From positions 41,575 to 105,574 of the forward strand of contig NZ_SJNT01000011.1 in NCBI RefSeq assembly GCF_004331035.1: a DNA stretch of 64,000 nt, given 5' to 3'. Source of the DNA: Acinetobacter sp. ANC 4910 (GTDB lineage: Bacteria > Pseudomonadota > Gammaproteobacteria > Pseudomonadales > Moraxellaceae). A program made the position numbers and the translations under genes. The notes beneath the pieces were generated by a model. It was given only the letters and a program-made list of their open reading frames with translations. It had not been told where the DNA came from and made no database searches. Below, piece by piece: positions 47,559-56,391 of the stretch (the first letter of the stretch is position 1; every line of letters starts with the position of its first letter).

Positions 47559-49199
47559 ATGAGTATAATGGACCCAAGCAATCACGTTGTGCAACGTCAG
47601 TTGTCTGTCGTTAAAAAGAAGACCTCATCCAAGGCAGTAGTTTTACTTTGTAGCAGTTTATTATTTGGCTTACCTGCTTGCTCGACTCTCCCCCAATATA
47701 CGCCACAACCTGTCGTCAATTCATTTGATATTGACACTTCTCATACATCATTAGCCCAAATTATTAATCCACTCCGCGAACAAAATCCAAATTTAACTGG
47801 TTTTCATGTCCTGAATGACCCGCTAGAGGCTTTGGCTGCGCGTATTCACCTTATTGAACGTGCCGAAAAAACCTTAGATTTACAATATTATATTTGGGAC
47901 AACGATAAAATTGGCGCAATTGCATTACATGCGATTATTCAAGCGGCTGATCGTGGCGTTAAAGTTCGTCTGCTGATTGATGACAATAACGCGGGGAAAA
48001 TGGAAGGCATTTATTTAGCACTCGCACAGCACCGCAATATCGATGTCAAACTGTACAATCCTTATGGTTTCCGTAACTTCCGTGCGATGGATATCTTGCT
48101 GGATTTAAAACGTGTCAATCGACGCATGCATAATAAAAGCTTTATTGCCGACAACCAGATTGCCCTGATTGGCGGACGTAATATGAGTAACCAATACTAT
48201 AATGTCAGTGATCATTATCAATTTTCTGATGTCGATGTCATGTTGGTCGGTACGGCTGCGGACGAAATTGCTTCATCTTTCAATGAATACTGGAATGACA
48301 CCTACGCCTATCCTGTCGACCAAATTGTTGATCCTCAAAAGTACACCTTGCGCTATGAAGGTTTGAAGCAACAAGTCACCGAACACTATGCCGATACTAC
48401 GGTACAAAATTACCTCGATTTAGCCAATCGCTCACAAGCTTTTGAGCAATGGTTAGATCATAGTATTCAGTTTGATTGGGTCAAAGCCAAAGTCGTGAAA
48501 GACTCCCCCAATAAAACACGCGACAAAGCTGCACCAGAAGATTATTTAAATCACCAACTCATTTCGTATTTAGAAACACCAACCTCAAGTTTAGATATTG
48601 TTTCTGCTTATTTTGTACCAGAAAAGAAAGGTGCCGATGTCTTAGAAAAAATCTCACAAAAAGGGGTTCAGGTTCGGGTGTTGACCAATTCCTTTATTGC
48701 CAATGACGTGGCTTTAGTCCATGCATTTTATGGGAAATATCGCCAAGACCTTTTAGCAAATGGCGTGCAAATGTATGAGTTTCTGGCGGCCCCTGAACAA
48801 GAAAACTGGTATCGCAATACTGAAGAGCTTTCACAAAAAGCCAAAATTAGTTTAAGAGGACTCAGCCACTCTAGCTTACATGCCAAAATGTTAGCGATTG
48901 ATGAAAGCCAAGTGTTTATTGGTTCTTTTAATTTTGATCCACGTTCAGCGTATCTCAATACCGAGATTGGGGTAATTTTAAATAGCCCACCTTTGGCTAA
49001 AGCGGTACATGAAACCATGGACCAAAACTTGTCCAAATATGCCTATAAACTGGTTTTAGATGCCAATAATAAAATTAATTGGCGACTGACCCACCCCAAT
49101 GGAAATATCAAAACTTACACGACAGAACCTAAAATGAAGTGGTGGCACAAAGTAGGAGTTAAGTTTATTTCTTGGTTACCTGTAGAAGGCTTTATGTAA
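47559..49199 (+). CDS. clsC: Phospholipase D-like cardiolipin synthase (ClsC type), lipoprotein-like
   Basis: About 546 residues. Two HKD motifs are present: HNKSFIADNQIALIGGRN (near residue 195) and HAKMLAIDESQVFIGSFNFD (near 450), the bipartite active site of the PLD superfamily. The N-terminus has a hydrophobic segment ending LFGLPACSTLP, a possible lipobox (LPAC). ClsC makes cardiolipin from phosphatidylglycerol and phosphatidylethanolamine. Start could be the GTG at 47556, or ATGs at 47559 or 47568. A lysophospholipid acyltransferase gene converges with it. Confidence 0.87.
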   Translation: MSIMDPSNHVVQRQLSVVKKKTSSKAVVLLCSSLLFGLPACSTLPQYTPQPVVNSFDIDTSHTSLAQIINPLREQNPNLTGFHVLNDPLEALAARIHLIERAEKTLDLQYYIWDNDKIGAIALHAIIQAADRGVKVRLLIDDNNAGKMEGIYLALAQHRNIDVKLYNPYGFRNFRAMDILLDLKRVNRRMHNKSFIADNQIALIGGRNMSNQYYNVSDHYQFSDVDVMLVGTAADEIASSFNEYWNDTYAYPVDQIVDPQKYTLRYEGLKQQVTEHYADTTVQNYLDLANRSQAFEQWLDHSIQFDWVKAKVVKDSPNKTRDKAAPEDYLNHQLISYLETPTSSLDIVSAYFVPEKKGADVLEKISQKGVQVRVLTNSFIANDVALVHAFYGKYRQDLLANGVQMYEFLAAPEQENWYRNTEELSQKAKISLRGLSHSSLHAKMLAIDESQVFIGSFNFDPRSAYLNTEIGVILNSPPLAKAVHETMDQNLSKYAYKLVLDANNKINWRLTHPNGNIKTYTTEPKMKWWHKVGVKFISWLPVEGFM

Positions 49200-49220
49200 T
49201 ACCCTTGTTTCCAACTGTGC

Positions 49221-50054
49221 TTAAACCAAAGCACGGTTGGAGGTTGCTGGTACCGAATGTAATACTCGTTGATGTAACTGCACTAGACCCACATTCATTT
49301 CACGTTGTACGGTTGCGGTTAAACTTTCGACCGTGTGCCCTTCGGTATCAATCATCGGTAAAGTCAACAAATGTGCCGTCACTTTCGGCATTTCCAACAC
49401 ATTTTTAATATGATCAACAAAAGTGCTTTCGCCAATAAACGGCGCGACCATATCTAACTCACCCTGTTGATTCACATAACAAATTACACAGACTTGAACA
49501 GGTCGCTGAGCTTCAATCGCTGCCCCCAAAATTCGACCATGTACTTTTTTAATCCGTGTACCATCGGAAGTGGTAGCTTCTGGAAAAAACAACACAGGAA
49601 TATCTTGTTTAAGAAAGTTGGTAATCTGTTCACGAATTTTGATTGAGTCTCCCGAACCTCGTTTAATAAACAAAGTTCCGCCCGCTTTTGCCAGTTTTCC
49701 AAACACAGGCCATTTTTCAATTTCAGCCTTGGCTAAAAAGAATACTCGTGCACCTGAGCCTAATACCGCAATATCCAGCCAAGAAATATGATTACTTACC
49801 CACAAGGCAGGTTCACGCGGAATCGTACCGTGGACTTCAACGTCAAGATTGAATACCTTGCATAATTGACGGCAAAAATACTGAACATAGCGAGTATTAT
49901 TGGCATTGTTCGGGTCTTTATATAAACCATGACGGGCAACCAGATAAAATCCTTCCGAAACCACACCCAAGCCTGCACTGAGCTTTCGACCATACAAGAA
50001 CAGCTTGGAAATTGGATTCAATGAAGACGTTTGAGCAGCTGAATTTTCTTTCAT
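49221..50054 (-). CDS. Lysophospholipid acyltransferase (PlsC/LPLAT family)
   Basis: 277 residues. Catalytic H-x4-D is in VSNHISWLD (near residue 92), the glycerophosphate-binding block is KRGSGDS, and the third block reads FPEATTSDG where most PlsC proteins have FPEGTRS. A membrane-associated N-terminal helix is likely. It acylates a lysophospholipid or ornithine-lipid precursor; the changed block III hints at a specialised acceptor. Convergent with clsC. Confidence 0.88.
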   Translation of the reverse strand: MKENSAAQTSSLNPISKLFLYGRKLSAGLGVVSEGFYLVARHGLYKDPNNANNTRYVQYFCRQLCKVFNLDVEVHGTIPREPALWVSNHISWLDIAVLGSGARVFFLAKAEIEKWPVFGKLAKAGGTLFIKRGSGDSIKIREQITNFLKQDIPVLFFPEATTSDGTRIKKVHGRILGAAIEAQRPVQVCVICYVNQQGELDMVAPFIGESTFVDHIKNVLEMPKVTAHLLTLPMIDTEGHTVESLTATVQREMNVGLVQLHQRVLHSVPATSNRALV

Positions 50055-50237
50055 ATATTTTGACTAACCAGCAAAACCTTGTGAGTATTTTATGAACTTT
50101 GCTTCATTCTATACTGTTCATTCTTCACATGCATTGATTATAAAAACCGAATGTGAACATTACAAAATCCAATTTTAATTCGAATGGCAACTTCATTATG
50201 ATGGTTTTATAAGCACTAAAATAAATAGGTGTAACAG

Positions 50238-50375
50238 ATGAGAACCCATACATCACCTCAAAAGCCCAAGTCATCTCACCACTGGCTACATACACTACAA
50301 GTGGTCATCGGCTTTAGTATTCTGTATTTTGCTGCCATCATTCTGTTTGCAAAATTATTCGCTGCCACGTTATAA
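50238..50375 (+). CDS. Small membrane protein (45 aa)
   Basis: 45-codon frame not often predicted because of its size. It begins MRTHTSPQKPKSSHHW, basic and hydrophilic, then a single membrane helix (LQVVIGFSILYFAAIILFAKLF). AGGTG stands seven bases before the ATG. Codon use is like its neighbours. It lies alone in the 390-base spacer before hflX. No function can be given. Confidence 0.55.
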   Translation: MRTHTSPQKPKSSHHWLHTLQVVIGFSILYFAAIILFAKLFAATL

Positions 50376-50444
50376 ATCAACGAATCTCAAGCATCTCAGC
50401 CCTTTTTCCACTAGAATAGAATTTTAAAGTGGAGAAATGGCTGA

Positions 50445-51776
50445 GTGGCAAATTTTAAACGACATCAAGGTGGTGAACGCATTATTCTGGTTAGCGTTTC
50501 TGTGCAAATGCTGGAAAATCTTGATGCCGAAGAATTCAATTTGCTGGCTCAATCGGCTGGTGCTGAAATCTTGGCACATATACACGCGCAGCGTATTAAG
50601 CCCGATGCCAAACTTTTTATTGGTTCAGGAAAAGCCGAAGAAATTGCTGAACTGGTTGCAGAATATGAAGCCGATTTAGTCATTTTTGATCATGCACTAA
50701 CGCCTGCACAAGCCCGTAATCTCGAATACATCCTCAAATGCCGTGTGGTTGATCGGAATGAATTAATTCTGGATATTTTCGCTCAGCGTGCGCGTACCTT
50801 TGAAGGTAAGCTTCAAGTTGAATTGGCTCAATTACAGCACTTATCCTCCCGTTTAATTCGCAGTCGCGGAACACTGGACAGTCAAAAAGGCGGGATCGGT
50901 TTGCGTGGTCCTGGTGAAACCCTGCTCGAAACGGATCGTCGCTTATTAAAAATTCGCATGGGGCAACTCAAAGCCAAACTCGATAAAGTTCGACAAACCC
51001 GTCTACAAGGTCGCGTTGCACGTCAAAAAGCCGCTGTTCCTACGGTATCCTTGGTTGGGTATACCAATGCGGGCAAATCTACCCTGTTTAATGTCTTGGC
51101 CAACAGCGATGTTTATGCGGCTGACCAACTGTTTGCGACCTTAGATCCGACCTTACGCCGACTTTCATGGGAAGGAATTGGCACCGTAGTCTTGGCAGAT
51201 ACCGTTGGTTTCGTACGAAATCTCTCTCATTCTTTAGTCGAATCATTTAAAGCCACATTAGAGGAAACACTAGAAGCCACCTTGTTGCTGCATGTGATTG
51301 ATTCGAGTAGTCCAGAAATGTTGGAACAAATTGAAGCGGTTGAAAAAGTCCTCAAAGAAATTGGGGCTGATGTACCTGTACTTCGCGTGTACAACAAAAT
51401 TGACCAAAGCGCTGAAGATGCAAAAATTGTGTACAGCCAGCCTAACTGTCCTGAACGTGTTTATGTCTCCGCCCATACAGGACAAGGCATTGAGTTATTA
51501 CAACAAGCGGTGCATGAATGCTTAATGGGACAAATTCAAAACTTTGAACTCAAGCTCAAACCCGCCTATGGCAAATTCCGTACGCAACTCTATACGCTCA
51601 ATGTGATTCAATCCGAACATTATGACGATGAAGGTAATCTACATCTGAACATCAAAATTGCACCTGCAAAATTGGAACAACTGATTCGTCAGGCACATTT
51701 ACCACTGAATGAGATTCTTGGCGAGTACGCTACGGTTTTTAATCGTCCGTTGGAAGAGTTTGAAATCAAATCTTAA
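50445..51776 (+). CDS. hflX: Ribosome-associated GTPase HflX
   Basis: 443 residues starting at GTG 50445, ten bases after GGAG; the ATG at 50437 is in another frame. HflX domain (residues 1-190) with the GxGPGE-type sequence GLRGPGETLLETDRR, then the G domain: GYTNAGKSTLF (G1), DTVGF (G3), NKID (G4). HflX splits 70S ribosomes, rescuing stalled ones in heat or antibiotic stress. In E. coli it follows hfq; here it does not. Confidence 0.95.
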   Translation: MANFKRHQGGERIILVSVSVQMLENLDAEEFNLLAQSAGAEILAHIHAQRIKPDAKLFIGSGKAEEIAELVAEYEADLVIFDHALTPAQARNLEYILKCRVVDRNELILDIFAQRARTFEGKLQVELAQLQHLSSRLIRSRGTLDSQKGGIGLRGPGETLLETDRRLLKIRMGQLKAKLDKVRQTRLQGRVARQKAAVPTVSLVGYTNAGKSTLFNVLANSDVYAADQLFATLDPTLRRLSWEGIGTVVLADTVGFVRNLSHSLVESFKATLEETLEATLLLHVIDSSSPEMLEQIEAVEKVLKEIGADVPVLRVYNKIDQSAEDAKIVYSQPNCPERVYVSAHTGQGIELLQQAVHECLMGQIQNFELKLKPAYGKFRTQLYTLNVIQSEHYDDEGNLHLNIKIAPAKLEQLIRQAHLPLNEILGEYATVFNRPLEEFEIKS

Positions 51777-51823
51777 ATCGGTTAAAACGTGATAAGTAAA
51801 ATTTTAAAATGTAATGACAAATC

Positions 51824-52195
51824 ATGGATTGGGTAAAAACAATAGATTGGCCTGCATGGATAGGTACTCTGACGCTGATTGTAGGATTTCGTGAATTTTC
51901 CGTCTGGATCATGACGCAATTCAACCATCCAGAATTGGGCAATTTAATTGGACTCATCAGCCTCCTGATACTGCTTTTAATCTGGCGCAAGTTCCGAAAA
52001 GTCCCTGCGCGTTTGGTCGATACCAACAATAAAATCATGAAAGAAAGTGCTTTTGCCTTTTTACCGATTAGTGCGGGCTCTTTGCTCATGTTGGTACAGA
52101 TGGGCAATGAAATTCCTTTATTTGTGCTGGTTCTGGTGGTGAGTACCCTCATTCCACTCTGGATTTACGCCAAAATGGCAAAGCACTGGTTATAG
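51824..52195 (+). CDS. CidA/LrgA family holin-like protein
   Basis: 123 residues with four membrane segments. Similarity to CidA/LrgA is weak at the N-terminus, but the second half (KIMKESAFAFLPISAGSLLMLVQMGNEI) follows the family pattern, and the next gene nine bases on is a clear LrgB/CidB homologue, the constant partner. Together they are linked to murein hydrolase control and by-product export. Identification rests partly on that pairing. Confidence 0.75.
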   Translation: MDWVKTIDWPAWIGTLTLIVGFREFSVWIMTQFNHPELGNLIGLISLLILLLIWRKFRKVPARLVDTNNKIMKESAFAFLPISAGSLLMLVQMGNEIPLFVLVLVVSTLIPLWIYAKMAKHWL

Positions 52196-52204
52196 GAAAA
52201 TCAC

Positions 52205-52879
52205 ATGTTCTCAATTCTCTCTGGTTTTCTCATTACACTTATTGCCTATCTATGTGCTAAACCAATTAATAAGAAAATTCCACAAATTCCCATGATCGTC
52301 ATCGGCATGTTTTTTGTAATCGGTTTGCTGTTTTTATTCAGTATTCCTTACGAATCCTATATGCAGCAAACCAATGCCATCTTTAGTCACTTACTGGGTT
52401 ATGTCACTGTTGCACTCGCAATTCCTTTAGCTGCCATGCGTTATGATGATTTGCCCCCCAAAGCCATTATCAGTATCTTGGTTTTTGCAAGCATCAGTGC
52501 CGTTGCACTTCCCATGGGCTTGGCGTATCTGTTGCATATGACCGATTCAACTATTATGGCTTTTGCGACCCGTGCCGTAACCACACCAATTGCCATCAAT
52601 ATTGCGACTTTATTGCACGCACCAGTCACGTTAGTCATCCTGATTGTAATTTTATCGGGTGTTATTGGTGCAGCATTTTCTCCACTGATTTTACGCCATA
52701 TTAATGATGAACGTGCCTCTGGACTGGCGCTAGGTCTTGCTGCGCATGCCATTGGAACAGCTCAGGCTTGGCAACGAGGCAGTGTTGCAGGTCGCTATGC
52801 AGCATTTGGCATGGCAGTAAATGCTGTTTTTACCGCAATTTGGCTGCCAACTTTCATACTTTACTTGCAAAATATGTGA
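52205..52879 (+). CDS. LrgB/CidB family membrane protein
   Basis: 224 residues, about six membrane segments. The LrgB signature region is visible: RAVTTPIAINIATLLHAPVTL and GLAAHAIGTAQAWQRGSVAGRYAAFGMAVNAVFTA near the C-terminus, the H-A-I-G-T-A motif being typical. It is translated in tandem with the CidA-like gene. Plant and bacterial relatives transport glycolate or pyruvate, so a transport role is as likely as lysis control. Confidence 0.9.
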   Translation: MFSILSGFLITLIAYLCAKPINKKIPQIPMIVIGMFFVIGLLFLFSIPYESYMQQTNAIFSHLLGYVTVALAIPLAAMRYDDLPPKAIISILVFASISAVALPMGLAYLLHMTDSTIMAFATRAVTTPIAINIATLLHAPVTLVILIVILSGVIGAAFSPLILRHINDERASGLALGLAAHAIGTAQAWQRGSVAGRYAAFGMAVNAVFTAIWLPTFILYLQNM

Positions 52880-52967
52880 CCAACAGAACATTCCAAAGGT
52901 TGTTTTGTACAGAAAACATCCCTAAGATAGATTTTGTTTAGTCGATTAAGTCAGTAAAAAGGAATTT

Positions 52968-53417
52968 ATGATGGGGAAAGCTAAATTTATCAGCGCACTT
53001 GTTTTATCTGCTTTTAGTAGTATGGCTTTTGCGGAAGATATTTCAGGGACATGGAAAAACATTGATGATAAAACAGGATCTTCTAAAGCCGTTTTAGAAA
53101 TTCGTAAGGAATCGAATGGCACATATACAGCTAAAGTTGTGAAAGTGACCCCACGTCCGGGCTATACACCGAAAGACACTTGTATTGATTGTCCTGCCCC
53201 TTATACCAATAAGCCTATTTTAGGTATGGATGTGCTCAAAGGGTTAAAGCATGAAGATGGTTTAAATTATTCGGGCGGTAAAATTATTGATCCACTTTCT
53301 GGCAAAATTTACAGCACCAAAGCCAAAATGAGTGCCAATGGCAAACGTTTAACCCTGCGTGGATATGTTGGAATCTCTGCACTCGGACGTAGCCAAACTT
53401 GGATTCGTCAAGAATAA
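52968..53417 (+). CDS. DUF2147 secreted protein, copy 1
   Basis: 149 residues with signal peptide (cleavage near FAFA/ED after about residue 22). DUF2147 marks: DISGTWKNIDDKTGSSKAVLEI, CIDCPAPYTNKPILGM with a C-x2-C, IIDPLSGKIY and TLRGYVGISALGRSQTW. The family forms small beta-barrels of unknown role in the periplasm. It is the first of three tandem copies. AAGGAA lies before two consecutive ATGs, either of which could be used. Confidence 0.88.
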   Translation: MMGKAKFISALVLSAFSSMAFAEDISGTWKNIDDKTGSSKAVLEIRKESNGTYTAKVVKVTPRPGYTPKDTCIDCPAPYTNKPILGMDVLKGLKHEDGLNYSGGKIIDPLSGKIYSTKAKMSANGKRLTLRGYVGISALGRSQTWIRQE

Positions 53418-53432
53418 AAAACTAGCATATTT

Positions 53433-53456
53433 AGCCGCCTTAAAGGCGGCTTTTTT
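53433..53456 (+). terminator. Terminator of DUF2147 copy 1
   Basis: Eight-base stem AGCCGCCT/AGGCGGCT with a 3-base loop and a run of T. Confidence 0.83.
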
Positions 53457-53598
53457 ATGCGCTCAAAACGTATCTTTATGACAAATTGACTAGTAAGTTT
53501 ATTGTTTTTAGTTGGTTTTATGGCGACAAACCAATAAGTTACTTAATATATCTACGTAATTTATATAAATACGTCACTTTTACACGAATAGGGAATCA

Positions 53599-54051
53599 AT
53601 GAAAAAAATCATCTCCTTGGGTATTTTGGTAGGGCTTTTCTCTGCAACATCGATCTCATTTGCACAAGATATTGTGGGTACTTGGCAACAAATTGATGAT
53701 AAGTCCGGCTCACCAAAGGCAATTATTGAAATTCGTAAAGAATCAAACAATACCTATACAGGGAAAATCACAAAAATTACCCCTAGACCAGGCTATACTC
53801 CGCGTGAGCGTTGTAACAATTGCCCTGCTCCATATACAAACCAGCCCATTTTAGGTATGGAAATCCTAAAGGGATTAAAATATGTAGAAGGCACGAGCAA
53901 TTACGAAAAAGGACGTGTGATTGATCCTCTTTCTGGTAAATTTTACGATGCAAAAATGAAACTCAATGCGACCGGTAAGCGTTTATCTTTACGCGCATAT
54001 TTAGGTGTTTCAGCGTTAGGACGTAATCAAACCTGGTTAAGAATTGAATAA
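53599..54051 (+). CDS. DUF2147 secreted protein, copy 2
   Basis: 150 residues, closely similar to copy 1 along its whole length (DIVGTWQQIDDKSGSPKAIIEI, CNNCPAPYTNQPILGM, VIDPLSGKFYDAKMKLNATGKRL). Signal peptide cleavage near FAQ. It has its own upstream spacer of 180 bases, so the tandem copies are probably not one operon. A recent duplication is likely. Confidence 0.88.
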   Translation: MKKIISLGILVGLFSATSISFAQDIVGTWQQIDDKSGSPKAIIEIRKESNNTYTGKITKITPRPGYTPRERCNNCPAPYTNQPILGMEILKGLKYVEGTSNYEKGRVIDPLSGKFYDAKMKLNATGKRLSLRAYLGVSALGRNQTWLRIE

Positions 54052-54218
54052 ACCCTTATTCAAAAATGGATTGGGTGATTTTTAAGCTCAATCCAGCATA
54101 ATGTTAAAAAAACCTCGAAGCTACTAAAAATCAATAATAAATTCAATAAACTATAAGTACCAAAGAAACTTACATAGCATATTTTTTTACAAGGATATAA
54201 CAACGTAAAGCATTTCTA

Positions 54219-54673
54219 ATAGAGAGAAAAATTGTCTCTTCAATCATTATTTTCAGTTCAATATTCAGTGCAGGTTCAATCTTTGCACAAGGTATTACTG
54301 GCGTTTGGCAACACATTGACGATAAGTCAGGGAATCCCCAAGCCACCATCGAAATTCGCAAAGAATCGAATAATACTTATTCTGGTACTATGATTAATTT
54401 AATCAAACGATCTGGCTATTCTCCTCCACCCAACTGCGTGAATTACCCTACTTCGTATACCAATAAACCGATTTTAGGAATGACTGTATTAAAGGACTAA
54501 AAAACATTGAGGGAAAGTCTAGCTACAATCAAGGTCGTGTGATTGATCCACTGAATGGTCAAATCTATGACGCCAAAATGAAACTCCCCCCTTCTGGTAA
54601 GCGTTTATCCCTGCGCGCCTATATTGGAGCTTCTATTTTGGGACGTAGCCAAACTTGGGGAAGCATCCAATAA
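54219..54673 (+). pseudogene. DUF2147 copy 3, frameshifted and without start codon
   Basis: Reading DNA directly shows a third copy. From 54219 the frame reads a signal-peptide-like segment (IVSSIIIFSSIFSAGSIFAQ) and DDKSGNPQATIEIRKESNNTY, then stops early at TVLKD. After a one-base loss near 54494 (AAGGGA in copy 2, AAGGA here) the frame continues as GLKNIEGKSSYNQGRVIDP to GRSQTWGSIQ and the stop at 54673. The total is one base short of a 151-codon gene. Where copies 1 and 2 have ATG, this copy has ATA. One of the conserved C-x2-C residues is also lost (NCVNYP). It is a decaying gene. Confidence 0.85.
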
Positions 54674-54677
54674 AGTC

Positions 54678-54707
54678 AAAAAAAGCCACGAAATCGTGGC
54701 TTTTTTT
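54678..54707. terminator. Bidirectional terminator
   Basis: Long perfect stem AAAAAAAGCCACG/CGTGGCTTTTTTT with a 4-base loop, touching the apaH stop codon on the other strand. Confidence 0.9.
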
Positions 54708-55546
54708 CAACTCATCACAGGATTATCGACTGCAAAAAGCTCTTGGTCTTCCAAACGATACGCCAATAATTGATTACCCCAGACACATCCACCATCTACA
54801 TTTTGGATATGTGGATTAATCGTTCTACCTTGTAAAGCAGCCCAATGACCAAAAATCACTTGATGGGTTTCAGTGGCTTTCGATTCAAATTCAAACCACG
54901 GCTGGAATCCTTCAGGCATTGGATCATCCAGTGCATCTTTAAAGCTAAACTCCAAACGCCCTTCAGCATTACTTAAGCGCATCCGCGTGAGATAATTGGT
55001 AATGCAACGTAAGCGCGCATTTCCATTTAATTCATCTGACCATACATCAGGTTGCGTACCGTACATTTCTTTTAAGAAGGCATCCATCACAGCAAAGTCT
55101 TCATGACCAATTACTGCTTCGACCTCTTTCGCCAAAGTAGCCGTTTGTTCGGCTGTCCAAATACATGGAATACCCGCATGCGTCAAAATAGTCTGTTCGT
55201 TCGGAAACAAGCAAAGCGGTTGCTTGCGTAACCAATCAATCAAATCATCACTATCAATAGCATCAATCACATCTCGGGTACGGTCTTTATCTTTCACTTG
55301 TTTCAAGCCGCGTGCACATGCCAAAAGTGTCAGGTCATGATTACCCAATACCGTCGCAGCAGAACCGCGCTCTACCAGTTTTTTAATAAAGCGTAATACG
55401 CCAATCGAGTTTTCACCACGTGCGACCAAATCGCCTGCGAACCAGATAAAATCTTGATCGGGATCAAACTGAATGGACTTCAATAATGCTTTTAAGGCTT
55501 CGAAGCAGCCTTGCACATCGCCAATGACATAATTGTAACGCGCCAT
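54707..55546 (-). CDS. apaH: Diadenosine tetraphosphatase ApaH
   Basis: 279 residues of the PPP phosphatase fold. Metal-binding motifs: GDVQGCF (near residue 8), FAGDLVARGENS and LGNHDLTLLA, with HAGIPCIW and GHWAALQGR completing the site. It hydrolyses Ap4A to two ADP and, as shown for E. coli, removes Np4 caps from RNA. The gene starts two bases after the rsmA stop, so they are co-translated. Confidence 0.96.
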   Translation of the reverse strand: MARYNYVIGDVQGCFEALKALLKSIQFDPDQDFIWFAGDLVARGENSIGVLRFIKKLVERGSAATVLGNHDLTLLACARGLKQVKDKDRTRDVIDAIDSDDLIDWLRKQPLCLFPNEQTILTHAGIPCIWTAEQTATLAKEVEAVIGHEDFAVMDAFLKEMYGTQPDVWSDELNGNARLRCITNYLTRMRLSNAEGRLEFSFKDALDDPMPEGFQPWFEFESKATETHQVIFGHWAALQGRTINPHIQNVDGGCVWGNQLLAYRLEDQELFAVDNPVMS

Positions 55547-55548
55547 GG

Positions 55549-56358
55549 TTACACCATTTGATCGGCTAAAGCCACAAACTGAGCCAAGCTTAATGTTTCA
55601 GGACGTGCCATTGGATCAATACCCGCTTGTTCAAAACCATCTTCACGTAACATCCCTTTTAAGCTGTTGCGTAGCGTTTTACGACGCTGAGTAAAGACAT
55701 GCGACACCAAACGTGCTAAAGCTTTTTCATCTTTGGCAATAATCGGTTTGGTTGCGTAAGGCTCTAAACGGAAAACAGCAGATGTCACTTTAGGTGGTGG
55801 GTTGAATGAACCTGGTGGTACTTCAAACAAAAAAGTTGGCTTACAATAATACTGAATCATCACAGATAAACGCCCGTACTCTTTCGTATTTGGCTCTGCG
55901 GTAATACGGTCCACCACCTCTTTTTGCAACATGAAATGCATGTCTTTAACTTTGTCACCAAATTCCAAGAGGTGGAACAAAAGTGGTGTCGAGATGTTAT
56001 ACGGTAGGTTACCTACCACACGTAGCGGACGACCATCTTCAAATAAATTAGTGAAATCGTATTTCAGTGCATCCGTTTCAATAATAGTTAAACGTTCAGG
56101 ATGAGGTACACGGCCCGGTAGACCTGCCGCCAAATCACGGTCTAGTTCAACCACGGTCAATGCATCACATTCGCCAATTAAGGGTGAAGTCAATGCCGCT
56201 AAACCTGGGCCAATTTCAACAATATTATCGCCAGTTCGCGGGTTCACTGAACGTACAATTTTCGCAATGACACGTTGATCATGCAAAAAGTTTTGACCAA
56301 ACCGTTTACGAGCCTGATGCCCTTCTTGTTTCGGGTTAAGCGCATTAATTTGATACAT
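55549..56358 (-). CDS. rsmA: 16S rRNA dimethyladenosine transferase RsmA/KsgA
   Basis: 269 residues. KRFGQNFLHD at the N-terminus, SAM motif IVEIGPGLAALTSPLI, and the catalytic NLPYNIS motif are all present, followed by the helical C-terminal domain. It dimethylates A1518 and A1519 of 16S rRNA late in 30S assembly; loss gives kasugamycin resistance. Second gene of the pdxA-rsmA-apaH operon. Confidence 0.97.
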   Translation of the reverse strand: MYQINALNPKQEGHQARKRFGQNFLHDQRVIAKIVRSVNPRTGDNIVEIGPGLAALTSPLIGECDALTVVELDRDLAAGLPGRVPHPERLTIIETDALKYDFTNLFEDGRPLRVVGNLPYNISTPLLFHLLEFGDKVKDMHFMLQKEVVDRITAEPNTKEYGRLSVMIQYYCKPTFLFEVPPGSFNPPPKVTSAVFRLEPYATKPIIAKDEKALARLVSHVFTQRRKTLRNSLKGMLREDGFEQAGIDPMARPETLSLAQFVALADQMV

Positions 56359-56391
56359 AAAACATTTCCAACGTGAGATTGATTAAATAAA

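Noticed and set aside
50437..50679. ATG frame at 50437 overlapping hflX
   Set aside because: It is out of frame with hflX, short, and antagonised by the clear HflX protein from the GTG at 50445.
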